A stretch of 64,000 bases of DNA, taken from assembly GCA_044228435.1 (NCBI GenBank), contig JBGAUW010000010.1, positions 1 through 64,000 on the forward strand, given 5' to 3'. Shown here one piece after another: positions 8,757 to 17,195 of the stretch (position 1 is the first letter of the stretch; every line of letters begins with the position of its first letter). Position numbers and translations under genes: made by a program. The notes below the pieces were generated by a model, which worked only from the letters and a program-made list of their open reading frames with translations, did not search any database and was not told the DNA's origin. The DNA comes from Bog-950 sp044228435. Its GTDB lineage: Bacteria > Bacteroidota > Bacteroidia > Chitinophagales > LD1.

Positions 8757-8833
8757 GTCATCGGATGAATTTTAATTTATAAAATGCATAAGCCGCAGTA
8801 AGTATATCTTTGCAGCAATATTCATCCGATGAC
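8757..8833. repeat. 14-bp inverted repeat
   Basis: GTCATCGGATGAAT (8757-8770) and its exact complement ATTCATCCGATGAC (8820-8833) are separated by 49 bp. The spacer contains TATCTTTG, a match to the Bacteroidota -7 box on the + strand, yet no + strand gene follows. Purpose unknown. Confidence 0.8.
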
Positions 8834-8856
8834 TTGGCTACTTCCGTTGGAGATAA

Positions 8857-9987
8857 CTACAAAATCTCCTCTTTAACCTGGTAGTTAACCTTTCTGTTTT
8901 TAAGGTACGATAGTATAAAACTGAAAGCGCCCTCATCTTCACCCAGCATTTCGGGCGATATAATTCCCTTCTTTTTATACTGCGCGTTCAGCACAAGGTT
9001 AGCCGCTGCAGTAGCCGTGTAACCCGTGGTACGGGCCATACTACTTGTTTTGGTTTCGTGGCTATAACGGTCAAACAAGTCGTAGGTATATCTTTTCTTT
9101 TTACCCTTCTCTTCCCCTTCTACAACTACACGCATTACGGTAAAATCTTCTTCACCCTCTTCATACTTCCATTGCGGAAACAAAATTTTACCAGCTACAT
9201 CTACGGGCCTTACTTTTACTCCGTTCACTTCAATTTCATCGCTGCTAAAAAAGCCGGCATCTCTAAAGCCTTTCATTAATTCCAGGTGGCCGGGGTAGCG
9301 CAGGGTTTTTTCGGCCATGTCGGGTATATCCATGTTAAGCAGGGTGCGTAGGCCATCGGTATTAAAGGCCTCTAAGGTTCCCACGCCATCAAAATCAACA
9401 AACTCCGATTCCGAAAGGGCGGGCTTGGTTACCACTTCGCCCCTTTCTACCAGGCGGGCAGGGCGGGTGTATTCCTCAATTACGTCTACCGGCGAAAAGG
9501 GGGCTTTATATTGCCAGGGCATTTTTCGCTCGGCAGGCAGACCGCCTACCATGCACACAAACCTCGAAACCTTCATGCGCTTGGCATGGTAACCCAAAAT
9601 AATATTATCCATGCCCGGGGCTACGCCACAATCTACTATGGCGGTCACCTTATTTTGGCGAGCCAGCAAATCCAGCCTAAAGGGATCTTCGGGAAAGAAG
9701 GATATATCTACAATATTTTTGCCCGCATCCAGCACGGCCTTTAACATATTAAAGCCCATAAAGCCCGGCACCGCGCCAATTACCAGGTCGGCACCCGCCA
9801 CTACCCGCTTAATTTCGGCAGGATCGCCAAGGTCGGCCTCTACCGTTTTTACTTTGGCGGCTTTATTAAGGCGGGCCAGGTTTGGTTTGCTTATATCGGC
9901 CGAGGTTACATCGTGTTGTTTGGCTAAATCGGCCGCCAGGGTGCGGCCTACCATGCCGGCCCCTAATACAGTTATTTTCTTTTTCAT
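8857..9987 (-). CDS. saccharopine dehydrogenase-like NAD(P)-dependent oxidoreductase
   Basis: A 376-residue cytoplasmic enzyme. The N-terminal Rossmann motif is VLGAGMVGRTLAADLA, followed by DLGDPAEIKRVVAGADLVIGAVP, and then FPEDPFRLDLLARQNKVTAIVDCGVAPGMDN split over the domain boundary, as in the saccharopine dehydrogenase / carboxynorspermidine synthase family. The C-terminal half has the substrate-domain features (GFMGFNM, YTRPARLVERGE). Family members act on saccharopine in lysine turnover or on related imine/amine chemistry; the exact substrate is not decided by these motifs. I start at 9987 (MKKKITVLGAG) rather than six residues upstream, because this Met fits the usual distance to the GxGxxG loop. 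It is divergent from rplL. Confidence 0.88.
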   Translation of the reverse strand: MKKKITVLGAGMVGRTLAADLAKQHDVTSADISKPNLARLNKAAKVKTVEADLGDPAEIKRVVAGADLVIGAVPGFMGFNMLKAVLDAGKNIVDISFFPEDPFRLDLLARQNKVTAIVDCGVAPGMDNIILGYHAKRMKVSRFVCMVGGLPAERKMPWQYKAPFSPVDVIEEYTRPARLVERGEVVTKPALSESEFVDFDGVGTLEAFNTDGLRTLLNMDIPDMAEKTLRYPGHLELMKGFRDAGFFSSDEIEVNGVKVRPVDVAGKILFPQWKYEEGEEDFTVMRVVVEGEEKGKKKRYTYDLFDRYSHETKTSSMARTTGYTATAAANLVLNAQYKKKGIISPEMLGEDEGAFSFILSYLKNRKVNYQVKEEIL

Positions 9988-10049
9988 ATTTGTGGCGTAA
10001 ATCAAGGAAAAAAGGGCTTACAAAGCACTAAATTTTTTCTTTATAAACA

Positions 10050-10080
10050 TTTGCACAACCCCCTTCAAATGTTATATTTG
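10050..10080 (+). promoter_or_regulatory. Bacteroidota-type promoter for rplL
   Basis: TTTG at 10050-10053, 19-nt spacer, TATATTTG at 10073-10080: a full match to the sigma-ABfr consensus. The downstream sequence GCCGTCCGTTTT resembles the initiators of the other ribosomal promoters here. It implies a leader of about 140 nt before the rplL start, with a GTCCGTT/AACGGAC inverted pair (10083-10122). Confidence 0.85.
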
Positions 10081-10226
10081 CCGTCCGTTTTAAAAGGGCT
10101 TCCAACTTTTTTACAACGGACCGTTTTTAAAGGCCTTGTTTACCGATGTGTGTTACAGCATTTGGGTATGCAGGGTACTAAAAACCCAAAATGGTATAAC
10201 AAACAAAAAAATTAAAACCTATAACA

Positions 10227-10601
10227 ATGGCAGATTTAAAAGCATTAGCTGAAACATTGGTAAATCTTTCAGTAAAAGACGTTCAGGAATTAGCAACAAT
10301 TTTGAAAGCAGACTACGGTATCGAGCCGGCTGCTGCTGCTGTAGCTGCTGCTCCAGCTGGTGGTGGTGGCGCTGCTGCTGCTGCTGAAAAAACTGAGTTC
10401 GATGTAATTCTGAAAAGCGCAGGCGCTCAGAAATTGAACGTAGTTAAAATAGTTAAAGATCTTACAGGCCTTGGCTTGAAAGAAGCTAAAGACTTAGTTG
10501 ACGGCGCTCCTAAGGCTATCAAAGAAAAAGTTGACAAAGCAACTGCAGAAGATTTGAAGAAAAAATTAGAAGAAGCAGGTGCCGAAATCGAAGTGAAGTA
10601 A
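10227..10601 (+). CDS. rplL: 50S ribosomal protein L7/L12
   Basis: A 124-residue stalk protein that recruits translation GTPases. N-terminal dimerisation domain (ADLKALAETLVNLSVKDVQELATIL), Ala/Gly-rich hinge (residues about 38-52), then the C-terminal domain EKTEFDVILKSAGAQKLNVVKIVKDLTGLGLKEAKDLVDGAP (split here as the family's KxxVIKxVRxxTGLGLKEAKxLV region). Length and order are standard. It normally sits directly after rplJ; here rplJ is 27 kb away on the other strand, and rplL has its own promoter, leader and terminator. Confidence 0.98.
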   Translation: MADLKALAETLVNLSVKDVQELATILKADYGIEPAAAAVAAAPAGGGGAAAAAEKTEFDVILKSAGAQKLNVVKIVKDLTGLGLKEAKDLVDGAPKAIKEKVDKATAEDLKKKLEEAGAEIEVK

Positions 10602-10628
10602 TTCACCCGTTTAAGCAACGTTTTTATA

Positions 10629-10659
10629 AAAAAACCTCCAGGCAACTGGAGGTTTTTTT
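10629..10659 (+). terminator. rho-independent terminator after rplL
   Basis: AAAACCTCCA pairs with TGGAGGTTTT around a GGCAAC loop, followed by a T-run; 28 bp after the rplL stop. Confidence 0.93.
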
Positions 10660-10735
10660 ATGCCCGAAAGTGATTGCTAAGACACGACCACCTCGGTTTC
10701 GCTTCGCTTAACCACTCCTCCTTAAATACCGCTGC

Positions 10736-10754
10736 TCCCGATGAAAAATCGGGA
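10736..10754. repeat. short hairpin shared with 51556-51574
   Basis: TCCCGAT-GAAAA-ATCGGGA. The same hairpin plus the trailing TGA recurs at 51556, also in a gap between genes. It is not clearly a terminator (no T-run). Confidence 0.7.
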
Positions 10755-10794
10755 TGAAACAAGTAGCGGCGAAGGAGGAGAAAGAACAGCCAAA

Positions 10795-11973
10795 CTACGC
10801 AGTTCTATAAATCTCTATCAGTTTGGTCAGATACTCCTCTATATCATACCTTTTAGCAAAGGCTATAGCCTTTGCCGACATTGCATTATAGCTTGCCTTA
10901 TCTGCCAGCGTTTTTTCTATCGTATCTGCAAACTCGTTCGCATTCTCATTAGTTAGCATATAGCCATTTTCGCCCTGCTCTATCAGGCTGCGGTTGCCGC
11001 GGCCATCCAGGCTAACTACTGGTAGGCCGCTGGCCATAGCCTCTAATAAAACCAACCCAAATGGCTCGTGCCGGCATACATGCACATACACGTTAGCAGC
11101 GCCGTAATACGATGCCATATCGGCCTGTGTGCCGGGTAGCTTAATCACCTGCTGTAAATTATTAGCCGCTGCTTTAGCTTTTACATTTTCATATTCGGCA
11201 CCCTTGCCCAGCATTACTACTTCTACCTTGCGGCCACGCTCTACCAACACCTTTGCCACATCTACCAAAAACTGCTGGTTTTTAGTGGTGGTAAAACGAC
11301 CCACGTTTACTATGCGTATTGTTTCTAAATCCCGTTCATGGTTAGCGCCCTCAAAGTTTTTGGTAACAATGGCATTATCCATAGGTATAATGTTACCCTT
11401 TAAACTGGCTGGCAGCACCGCTTTAAAATAGCTGGTGGTATCGGCCGAAATAGAAATGAATTTTGCATTACACTTTTTGTATTGGGCTACCAAATGTTGC
11501 TTTTCGTAAAAGTTGGTTAGCAGGTGTTTTTGCGTAAAGGTTTTTGGCGTCAGGTTCCGCATTTGCGGCATATTATCGTGGCAGTGCGATATATATTTAA
11601 CACCCGGAAACAATACTTCATGCGCTATCATTTCTGAAGCAAACAAATGCGAGTGTATTACATGGGGCTTAAAGCTTTTTACCAGGTCGGCAAAGTCACT
11701 TACATCAATTTTGTTGGGCTTGGTTACCGATAGGTTTACATACGAGTTAGAGTCGAGAAAGTCGGGGTCTTGATTCAGTGGGCCTTCAATACCCGAAATA
11801 TCGTAGCCGGTGCTGCGCGCCAGCTTTTTAAATGTAACCAGTTTAACCTTTACGCCGGGCCGCTTTTTAAGGCCATAAAACATATTTAAAACCAGGGCCT
11901 CGGCCCCTCCGCTTATGCTCATGTGGTTGCAAACCAGTATTACTCTCAACTCATTTTTATTGTCTGCGCCCAA
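10795..11973 (-). CDS. glycosyltransferase family 4 (GT-B fold)
   Basis: A 392-residue cytoplasmic or membrane-associated sugar transferase. The N-terminal acceptor domain opens with LRVILVCNHMSISGGAEALVLNM (a GGAE motif typical of GT4 starts). The donor domain has NVGRFTTTKNQQFLVDVA, VVMLGKGAEYENV, KLPGTQADMASYY, and the nucleotide-sugar EX7E motif in HEPFGLVLLEAMASGLPVV. It probably adds a sugar to a surface glycan or lipid; donor and acceptor are unknown. No glycan cluster surrounds it; the ATPase/TOPRIM pair lies upstream on the same strand after a 38-bp gap, so read-through is possible. Confidence 0.93.
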   Translation of the reverse strand: MGADNKNELRVILVCNHMSISGGAEALVLNMFYGLKKRPGVKVKLVTFKKLARSTGYDISGIEGPLNQDPDFLDSNSYVNLSVTKPNKIDVSDFADLVKSFKPHVIHSHLFASEMIAHEVLFPGVKYISHCHDNMPQMRNLTPKTFTQKHLLTNFYEKQHLVAQYKKCNAKFISISADTTSYFKAVLPASLKGNIIPMDNAIVTKNFEGANHERDLETIRIVNVGRFTTTKNQQFLVDVAKVLVERGRKVEVVMLGKGAEYENVKAKAAANNLQQVIKLPGTQADMASYYGAANVYVHVCRHEPFGLVLLEAMASGLPVVSLDGRGNRSLIEQGENGYMLTNENANEFADTIEKTLADKASYNAMSAKAIAFAKRYDIEEYLTKLIEIYRTA

Positions 11974-12011
11974 CTATCTAGTAGATTTTGCCTTGAATGA
12001 ATCAAATGCGA

Positions 12012-12599
12012 TTATGACAAATGCGATATAAGAAACTGCCTTAAGGCGTTACCTGCATTGCTATTTAAATCCCAATGCGCAGTATTTAAATACTCACGTT
12101 TATCTTCCTTTATTTTTTCTTTATCCGACTTTGCTGTTCCAAGGAGAGCTTCTAAGTAACCGTAAACTTTAGTTTTGGTAGCTGGAGTAGTGTATCCTTT
12201 ATTCTTATTATTCAGGCATTCCTCATAGCCATTCCAACAAGCAAAAATATCACTACAGTTTGGATTGATGATTTCGCAGAGCAACGCCTCTAAATCCCCA
12301 TTAGCATTATGATTAGGCAACAAAAAAAGTTCAAATGATATATTAAGTTCAGCTTTGACTGCATCAATTTCTGCTTTTCTAACATCAAAACTTCCACCAT
12401 TTTCTTCGTAATCTGCATCAACAATTAAAAGATTCGTTTTCCCACTATCAAATTGTGGCTTAGCATTACGAATGCCTTCAATACTAAATCCGCCTAAAAA
12501 TCTTACATCATCAGGCTTTTCGCCAAACACATGCGTTACAAAATCTTCAATAAATTTTTTATCCGCCTTTCCCTCAACAAAAATACGTGCAGCTTTCAT
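12012..12599 (-). CDS. TOPRIM-like protein (DUF3226-type), partner of the upstream ATPase
   Basis: A 195-residue protein with the TOPRIM layout: ARIFVEGKADKKFIEDFV near the N-terminus (catalytic Glu in VEG, then Asp), a central LLIVDADYEENGG (the DxD metal motif) at about residues 78-90, and a helical C-terminal half with GDLEALLCEII. Such domains cut nucleic acids or serve as effectors. It starts 2 bp after the stop of an AAA/OLD-type ATPase gene, so the two form a coupled pair as in PARIS (AriA/AriB) and other split OLD-like defence modules. Local base composition is visibly AT-richer than the ribosomal genes beside it, consistent with acquisition. I infer a defence or nuclease role; the precise subfamily is not proven. 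Confidence 0.82.
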   Translation of the reverse strand: MKAARIFVEGKADKKFIEDFVTHVFGEKPDDVRFLGGFSIEGIRNAKPQFDSGKTNLLIVDADYEENGGSFDVRKAEIDAVKAELNISFELFLLPNHNANGDLEALLCEIINPNCSDIFACWNGYEECLNNKNKGYTTPATKTKVYGYLEALLGTAKSDKEKIKEDKREYLNTAHWDLNSNAGNALRQFLISHLS

Positions 12600-12601
12600 T
12601 A

Positions 12602-13687
12602 CTAAGATCGGATTTCATTATCATGATCAATTGCAAACTGAAATTGAGAAAAGTTATAGCCAGATGCTTTTATTTCTTTATCATCAATTTGATGTAAAAG
12701 ATAATATTTCGTATCATCTTGCATTGCAGCCATATCCCTCTCTTCTAACGCTTCTTTTAGAAATCGCAGGCATTCGTGATTATGTGTTGTAGCAAATATC
12801 TGAACATTTTTTTTCTTGGCCGCCTTAATGATGGTTCTCCAAAAAAGTTTAAACCGCGAATGATGTATACCCGTGTCAATTTCATCAATCATTAGTCTTT
12901 TGCCCTTACATATAGCAATTTCAACTAAAATTCTAAACATTTTTATTGCTCCTTCCCCAAACATGGGAAGAGGGAGGGGCTTATCTTCGCCCTTCAACCT
13001 TACAATGATAGTACTTTGCTTATCACTAACCACCGTATTAGATATTCCTAATCCAATTACGTTTGGAATAAATGAGCGAAGATCATCTATTAAATCTTGC
13101 TCCTCACTTAAGCTACTTTGTATTTGTTGAGAATAAAAATCAATTAAATCTAAATCGTAACCTGTATTAACGCTGACAAAAGGAACATAATGATCTTCTT
13201 CAGACAAAAACTCAAAGCTTTTTTCTCCATTTGAAGTAATTTCTAAAACTTCTTTACTCCGAGAATTTATTTTTATAGCCGTTTCTATTGACGCTACTTG
13301 CGCAGGAGTTAGTGACTCAATTGCGCGCGGATTAAAAGTATATATATTTTCAATTGAATCCTTAAATTTTAAAATGAAGGTGTTAGGTGACTCTGATATT
13401 TTGAAGGATTGATAAAACTTCATAATCCAGCTTGGATCGGCATCTACCCGGATATTTACGTTTCGCATACGTAAGGCATAATCCCAATTGTAAATAGACT
13501 TTTTCAGGTCATCTTCATCAATTAATAAGGCCTCGAGCAAAGTTGTTTTTCCAACATTATTATCGCCACCAATTAGATTAAACTGCCCAATGTCATTTAA
13601 CTCGAAACGCTTATACCGTTTGAAATTTTCAACACAAAAATATTTAAGATGTTTTTCGCCTGACATTTGAAAAATTGTATTTGCCAT
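12602..13687 (-). CDS. AAA/OLD-family ATPase (ABC-type head domain), putative defence ATPase
   Basis: A 361-residue soluble ATPase. Walker A GDNNVGKT (residues 41-48) follows the typical IGQFNLIGG strand. The signature-like region is PMFGEGAIKMF (about 241-251), Walker B RLMIDEID at 264-271, and the H-loop ATTHNHE around 299-305. This matches the AAA_15/AAA_21 ATPases of OLD, Gabija, retron-associated and PARIS systems, but it lacks a fused TOPRIM; that domain is the next gene, 2 bp downstream. An in-frame TTG six codons upstream (13705) is possible, but the ATG at 13687 is preferred. The pair sits just behind the rplQ terminator, a likely insertion point for an accessory module. Confidence 0.88.
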   Translation of the reverse strand: MANTIFQMSGEKHLKYFCVENFKRYKRFELNDIGQFNLIGGDNNVGKTTLLEALLIDEDDLKKSIYNWDYALRMRNVNIRVDADPSWIMKFYQSFKISESPNTFILKFKDSIENIYTFNPRAIESLTPAQVASIETAIKINSRSKEVLEITSNGEKSFEFLSEEDHYVPFVSVNTGYDLDLIDFYSQQIQSSLSEEQDLIDDLRSFIPNVIGLGISNTVVSDKQSTIIVRLKGEDKPLPLPMFGEGAIKMFRILVEIAICKGKRLMIDEIDTGIHHSRFKLFWRTIIKAAKKKNVQIFATTHNHECLRFLKEALEERDMAAMQDDTKYYLLHQIDDKEIKASGYNFSQFQFAIDHDNEIRS

Positions 13688-13741
13688 CAATATTAAGAAT
13701 CTCAACTTGCATTACATACTACCATCTCAAATAAAAAACAC

Positions 13742-13769
13742 AAAACCCACCGCGTATGCAGTGGGTTTT
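13742..13769 (-). terminator. terminator of the infA-rplQ operon
   Basis: AAAACCCAC and GTGGGTTTT pair around a 10-nt loop, 24 bp past the rplQ stop. On the lower strand it is followed by a T-rich tract. Confidence 0.88.
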
Positions 13770-13792
13770 GTATTTGTATTCTGTGCCGAAGA

Positions 13793-14347
13793 TTATTCAG
13801 CTGAATCAGTATCGTCAGCTTTTTTCTTTTTAGCAGCTGCTTTTTTAGCAGGGGCTTTTTTAGCTGGCTTTTCAGTAGCGCCTTCTTCAGAAGTTGCATC
13901 GGTAGCAGCGGCTTTCTTAGAACCTGCTCTACGTGTTTTCTTCTTAGGTTCAGCGGCAACAGCTGTATTTTTGTTTTGCGTGTATAGTTCGTTAAAATCT
14001 ACCAGCTCAATCATTGCCATTTCGGCAGCATCACCTGCGCGGAAACCGGTTTTGATAATGCGGGTATAGCCACCCGGGCGGTTACCCACCTTAGGTCCTA
14101 TTACGTTAAACAATTCAGTAATTGCATTTTTATCTTCCAGTAAGCTGAACACGGTACGACGGTTGTGCGTAGTGTTATCTTTGCTGCGGTTAACCATTGG
14201 TTCAATATATCCGCGCAAAGCTTTTGCTTTAGCCAGGGTAGTAAAAATACGCTTGTGCGTAATCAAAGCCACACCTAAATTCATCATCAATGCGTGACGG
14301 TGCGCTGTTTTTCTGCCTAAATTGTTTACCTTATCTCCGTGTCTCAT
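13793..14347 (-). CDS. rplQ: 50S ribosomal protein L17
   Basis: Core residues 1-125 are standard L17 (MRHGDKVNNLGRKTAHRHAL, ALRGYIEPMV, HNRRTVFSLL, NRPGGYTRI). Residues about 135-184 form a low-complexity Lys/Ala/Glu tail (repeated AKKAPAKKAA-like blocks), a Bacteroidota-style extension. It is the last gene of the operon, before the terminator at 13742-13769. Confidence 0.98.
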   Translation of the reverse strand: MRHGDKVNNLGRKTAHRHALMMNLGVALITHKRIFTTLAKAKALRGYIEPMVNRSKDNTTHNRRTVFSLLEDKNAITELFNVIGPKVGNRPGGYTRIIKTGFRAGDAAEMAMIELVDFNELYTQNKNTAVAAEPKKKTRRAGSKKAAATDATSEEGATEKPAKKAPAKKAAAKKKKADDTDSAE

Positions 14348-14405
14348 GACTGTATGATTTTACTTTTTTCTGTTTCTCTTAATTCTTCTATCTACTACTT
14401 ACTTC

Positions 14406-15398
14406 TTATTGCTCGTCTAATTTGTATTTAGCCAGGTCCATTCCAAAGCCTAAGCCTTTTTCAATCAACAGGGCTTCAATTTCAACTAACGATTTTTTAC
14501 CGAAGTTGCGGAACTTCAACAAGTCGTTGGTGTTGAACTGAACCAGTTCTTCCAATGAGTTGATTTTGGCAGCCTTTAAGCAGTTGAAGGCGCGAACCGA
14601 AAGATCTAAATCTTCCAATGGAGTCTTCAACAATTTGCGCATGTGCAATACGTGCTCATCCACCATTTCGGTTTGCTGTGCAGTAGGTGTATCAAACGAA
14701 ATATGCTCGTCGGTAATCAGCATTAAGTGCTGAATAAGAACACGCGAAGCTTCCTTAACGGCTTCTTCTGGGTGTACGGTACCATCGGTAGTAACTTCTA
14801 AAACTAATTTCTCAAAATCCACACGCTGCTCAACACGGAAAGGCTCTACAGCATATTTCACGTTCTTGATAGGGGTGTAAATAGCATCTACCGGAATGTA
14901 ACCAATAGCGTGCTCTTTGCTATTCTCATCAGCCGGCACATAACCGCGGCCTTTGGTAATAGTCAATTCAATTTCCAGATTTACGCTGCTTTCCATGTTG
15001 GCAATAACCAAATCCGGATTCATTACCTGGTAAACGTTGGTGTGCTTTTCAATATGCTCAGCCTTAAATTGGGTAGAGTTCTTTAAAGCAATATAAATTT
15101 TTTCGCCGGTGTTCTCATCATCCATTACCTTCTTTAAGCGCACTTGCTTAAGGTTCAAAACTATCTCCGTAACATCTTCCAAAACACCCTTTATAGTAGA
15201 AAATTCATGGTCAACACCCGAAATCTTGATGCCGCTGATTGCGTAACCTTCTAACGATGAAAGAAGAACTCTTCTTAAAGCGTTACCGATAGTTACACCA
15301 AAGCCCGGCTCGAGAGGTTTAAATTCAAAAGTTCCTTCAAAATCAGTAGCTTTTTGTAAAGTGATTTTGTCGGGCTTTTGAAAGGTTAGTAGTGACAT
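14406..15398 (-). CDS. rpoA: DNA-directed RNA polymerase subunit alpha
   Basis: A 330-residue alpha subunit. The N-terminal assembly domain shows FEFKPLEPGFGVTIGNALRRVLLSSLEGYAI, KISGVDHEFSTI and GYIPVDAIYTPIKNVKYAVE. The C-terminal helix-hairpin domain (about 250-325) shows LDLSVRAFNCLKAAKINSLEELV and FRNFGKKSLVEIEALL, which bind UP-element DNA and activators. Normal length, in the usual rpsD-rpoA-rplQ order. Confidence 0.99.
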   Translation of the reverse strand: MSLLTFQKPDKITLQKATDFEGTFEFKPLEPGFGVTIGNALRRVLLSSLEGYAISGIKISGVDHEFSTIKGVLEDVTEIVLNLKQVRLKKVMDDENTGEKIYIALKNSTQFKAEHIEKHTNVYQVMNPDLVIANMESSVNLEIELTITKGRGYVPADENSKEHAIGYIPVDAIYTPIKNVKYAVEPFRVEQRVDFEKLVLEVTTDGTVHPEEAVKEASRVLIQHLMLITDEHISFDTPTAQQTEMVDEHVLHMRKLLKTPLEDLDLSVRAFNCLKAAKINSLEELVQFNTNDLLKFRNFGKKSLVEIEALLIEKGLGFGMDLAKYKLDEQ

Positions 15399-15464
15399 AT
15401 ATTTTTTGAATTTATTTTATGAATTATTACTCGATACCATCCCGCTTTGCGGAACTTCAACTTC

Positions 15465-16070
15465 TTACTTAGAATACAATTCCACAATCAACTGCTCGTT
15501 GATGTTTTCCGGAATCTGGTCTCTTTCAGGAAACTCAACAAAAGTACCTTCAACACCTTTCTCATCCAGGGTTAACCAGTTGAATTTTTTGCCGCGTTTA
15601 GCTAACGAATCCTGAACGATTTCAAGATTTTTAGAGCGCTCGCGCAAACCAACTTTATCGCCGGGGGTTAAAGTATACGATGGGACGTTTACTATATGGC
15701 CGTTAACCGAAATGTGTTTGTGGCTTACCAACTGGCGGGCCTGTGCACGCGATGCAGCAAAACCTAAACGATAGATAGTGTTATCCAATCTTGCTTCAAG
15801 CAATTTGAACATGTTATCGCCGGTTACACCTTTTTTACGAGATGCTTTTTCGAACAGGTTGCGGAACTGGCGCTCTAATAAACCGTAAGTGTATTTAGCC
15901 TTTTGTTTTTCGGCTAACTGCACAGCGTACTCAGAGGCTGTTTTGCGCTTTTTCGATTGTCCGTGTTGTCCTGGTGGGTAGCTTCTCTTATCGAAGTATT
16001 TGTCTTCGCCGTAGATAGCTTCGCCGAACTTGCGGGCGATTTTGGTAGTAGGTCCTGTATATCTTGCCAT
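15465..16070 (-). CDS. rpsD: 30S ribosomal protein S4
   Basis: A 201-residue primary 16S rRNA binder. MARYTGPTTKIARKFGE at the start, RSYPPGQHGQSKKRK, then the S4 RNA-binding domain LDNTIYRLGFAASRAQARQLVSHKHISVNG (two adjoining segments). In many bacteria S4 represses its own operon; no pseudoknot site was identified here. Confidence 0.99.
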   Translation of the reverse strand: MARYTGPTTKIARKFGEAIYGEDKYFDKRSYPPGQHGQSKKRKTASEYAVQLAEKQKAKYTYGLLERQFRNLFEKASRKKGVTGDNMFKLLEARLDNTIYRLGFAASRAQARQLVSHKHISVNGHIVNVPSYTLTPGDKVGLRERSKNLEIVQDSLAKRGKKFNWLTLDEKGVEGTFVEFPERDQIPENINEQLIVELYSK

Positions 16071-16139
16071 TACTAATTGATTATTGTCTTTTTCTTATTT
16101 GATTCTTTTTCCAATTGCCGACTGTAGATTGCCGACTGA

Positions 16140-16556
16140 TTATACTCTTCTCTTTTTAGGAGGACGGCAACCGTTGTGAGGTATTGGCGTCATATCGTTG
16201 ATGATAGTAACTTCTATACCGCTGGTGAAAATGGTACGGATAGCCGATTCGCGGCCGCCACCTGGTCCTTTTACAAATACTTCAACTTTACGAAGGCCTG
16301 CCTCGTGTGCTACCTTTGCTGCTTCGCTTGCTGCTAATTGTGCGGCATACGGAGTGTTCTTTTTAGAACCACGGAAACCAACTTTACCGGCGCTGCTCCA
16401 GCTAATGGTTTGACCCTGCATGTTAGTAAAGGTGATAATGATATTGTTGAATGTAGCGTTAAGGAAAGCTTTTCCTTCTCCATCTACCTTTACCACTCTC
16501 TTCTTAGCCTTTGCTTTTGCTACTGCCGAAGCTGACTGCTGTTGTTGTTTTGCCAT
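16140..16556 (-). CDS. rpsK: 30S ribosomal protein S11
   Basis: A 138-residue protein with a low-complexity N-terminus (AKQQQQSASAVAKAKAKKR), then the conserved core AFLNATFNNIIITFTNMQG, WSSAGKVGFRGSKKNTPYAAQ and the C-terminal TPIPHNGCRPPKKRRV. Standard alpha-operon position between rpsM and rpsD. Confidence 0.99.
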   Translation of the reverse strand: MAKQQQQSASAVAKAKAKKRVVKVDGEGKAFLNATFNNIIITFTNMQGQTISWSSAGKVGFRGSKKNTPYAAQLAASEAAKVAHEAGLRKVEVFVKGPGGGRESAIRTIFTSGIEVTIINDMTPIPHNGCRPPKKRRV

Positions 16557-16608
16557 TGTATATTCTGTATTTGCCTTTGTCTTTTTACTTAATACTTTTT
16601 ACTAACTA

Positions 16609-16986
16609 CTACTTAGTTACCATTTTCTTGTTAGCAACGGTCTTTCTCTTACCCTTACGTGTACGGGCATTAGTTTTAGTACGTTGGCCACGAACCGGTA
16701 AGCCTTTACGGTGACGAACACCGCGCACGCATCCAATATCCTGCAAACGCTTAATGTTTTGCTGGGTCTCTCCTCTTAGTTCACCCTCCACCTTCAGGTT
16801 ATCGGCTAAGAAGTGTAAAATACCGTTTACCTGCTCGTCGGTCCAGTCTTTTACCTTTGCATTAGGATCGATATTTGCCGAAGCAAGAATTTTACCCGCA
16901 GTGGTTCTGCCAATGCCGTAAATATAAGTAAGCGCTATTACGCCTCTTTTGTTTTTTGGGAGATCTACACCTGAAATACGTGCCAT
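16609..16986 (-). CDS. rpsM: 30S ribosomal protein S13
   Basis: A 125-residue protein with ARISGVDLPKNKRGVIALTYIYGIGRT, then GCVRGVRHRKGLPVRGQRTKTNARTRKG (split over its conserved C-terminal stretch). Standard length; follows rpmJ. Confidence 0.99.
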   Translation of the reverse strand: MARISGVDLPKNKRGVIALTYIYGIGRTTAGKILASANIDPNAKVKDWTDEQVNGILHFLADNLKVEGELRGETQQNIKRLQDIGCVRGVRHRKGLPVRGQRTKTNARTRKGKRKTVANKKMVTK

Positions 16987-17018
16987 TCGTTATTGATTGG
17001 TTTATTAGTTTTTTTGAA

Positions 17019-17135
17019 TTAACCCTGACGTTGTTTGAACTTAGGATTCTTTTTGTTGATTACGAAAATCACCCCTTTGCGTCTTACAATCTTGCAGTCC
17101 GCACTTCTCTTTTTTACTGATGCTCTTACTTTCAT
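17019..17135 (-). CDS. rpmJ: 50S ribosomal protein L36
   Basis: A 38-residue protein read directly from the lower strand: starts MKVRASVKKRSADCK, continues IVRRKGVIFVINKKNP and ends KFKQRQG. Only one of the usual four zinc-binding cysteines is obvious (Cys14), so it is a zinc-independent (C-minus) L36. It lies between infA and rpsM, as is normal. Confidence 0.96.
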   Translation of the reverse strand: MKVRASVKKRSADCKIVRRKGVIFVINKKNPKFKQRQG

Positions 17136-17195
17136 AACAGGTTTATTTGCCTTTTGTATTTATCTATCCGAATACCTACTTCCTTCTAAATCTGC

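Noticed and set aside
13707..14069. Open + strand frame of 120 codons antisense to rplQ
   Set aside because: It arises from the Lys/Ala-rich tail of L17; no promoter, and its composition is only that of the complement.
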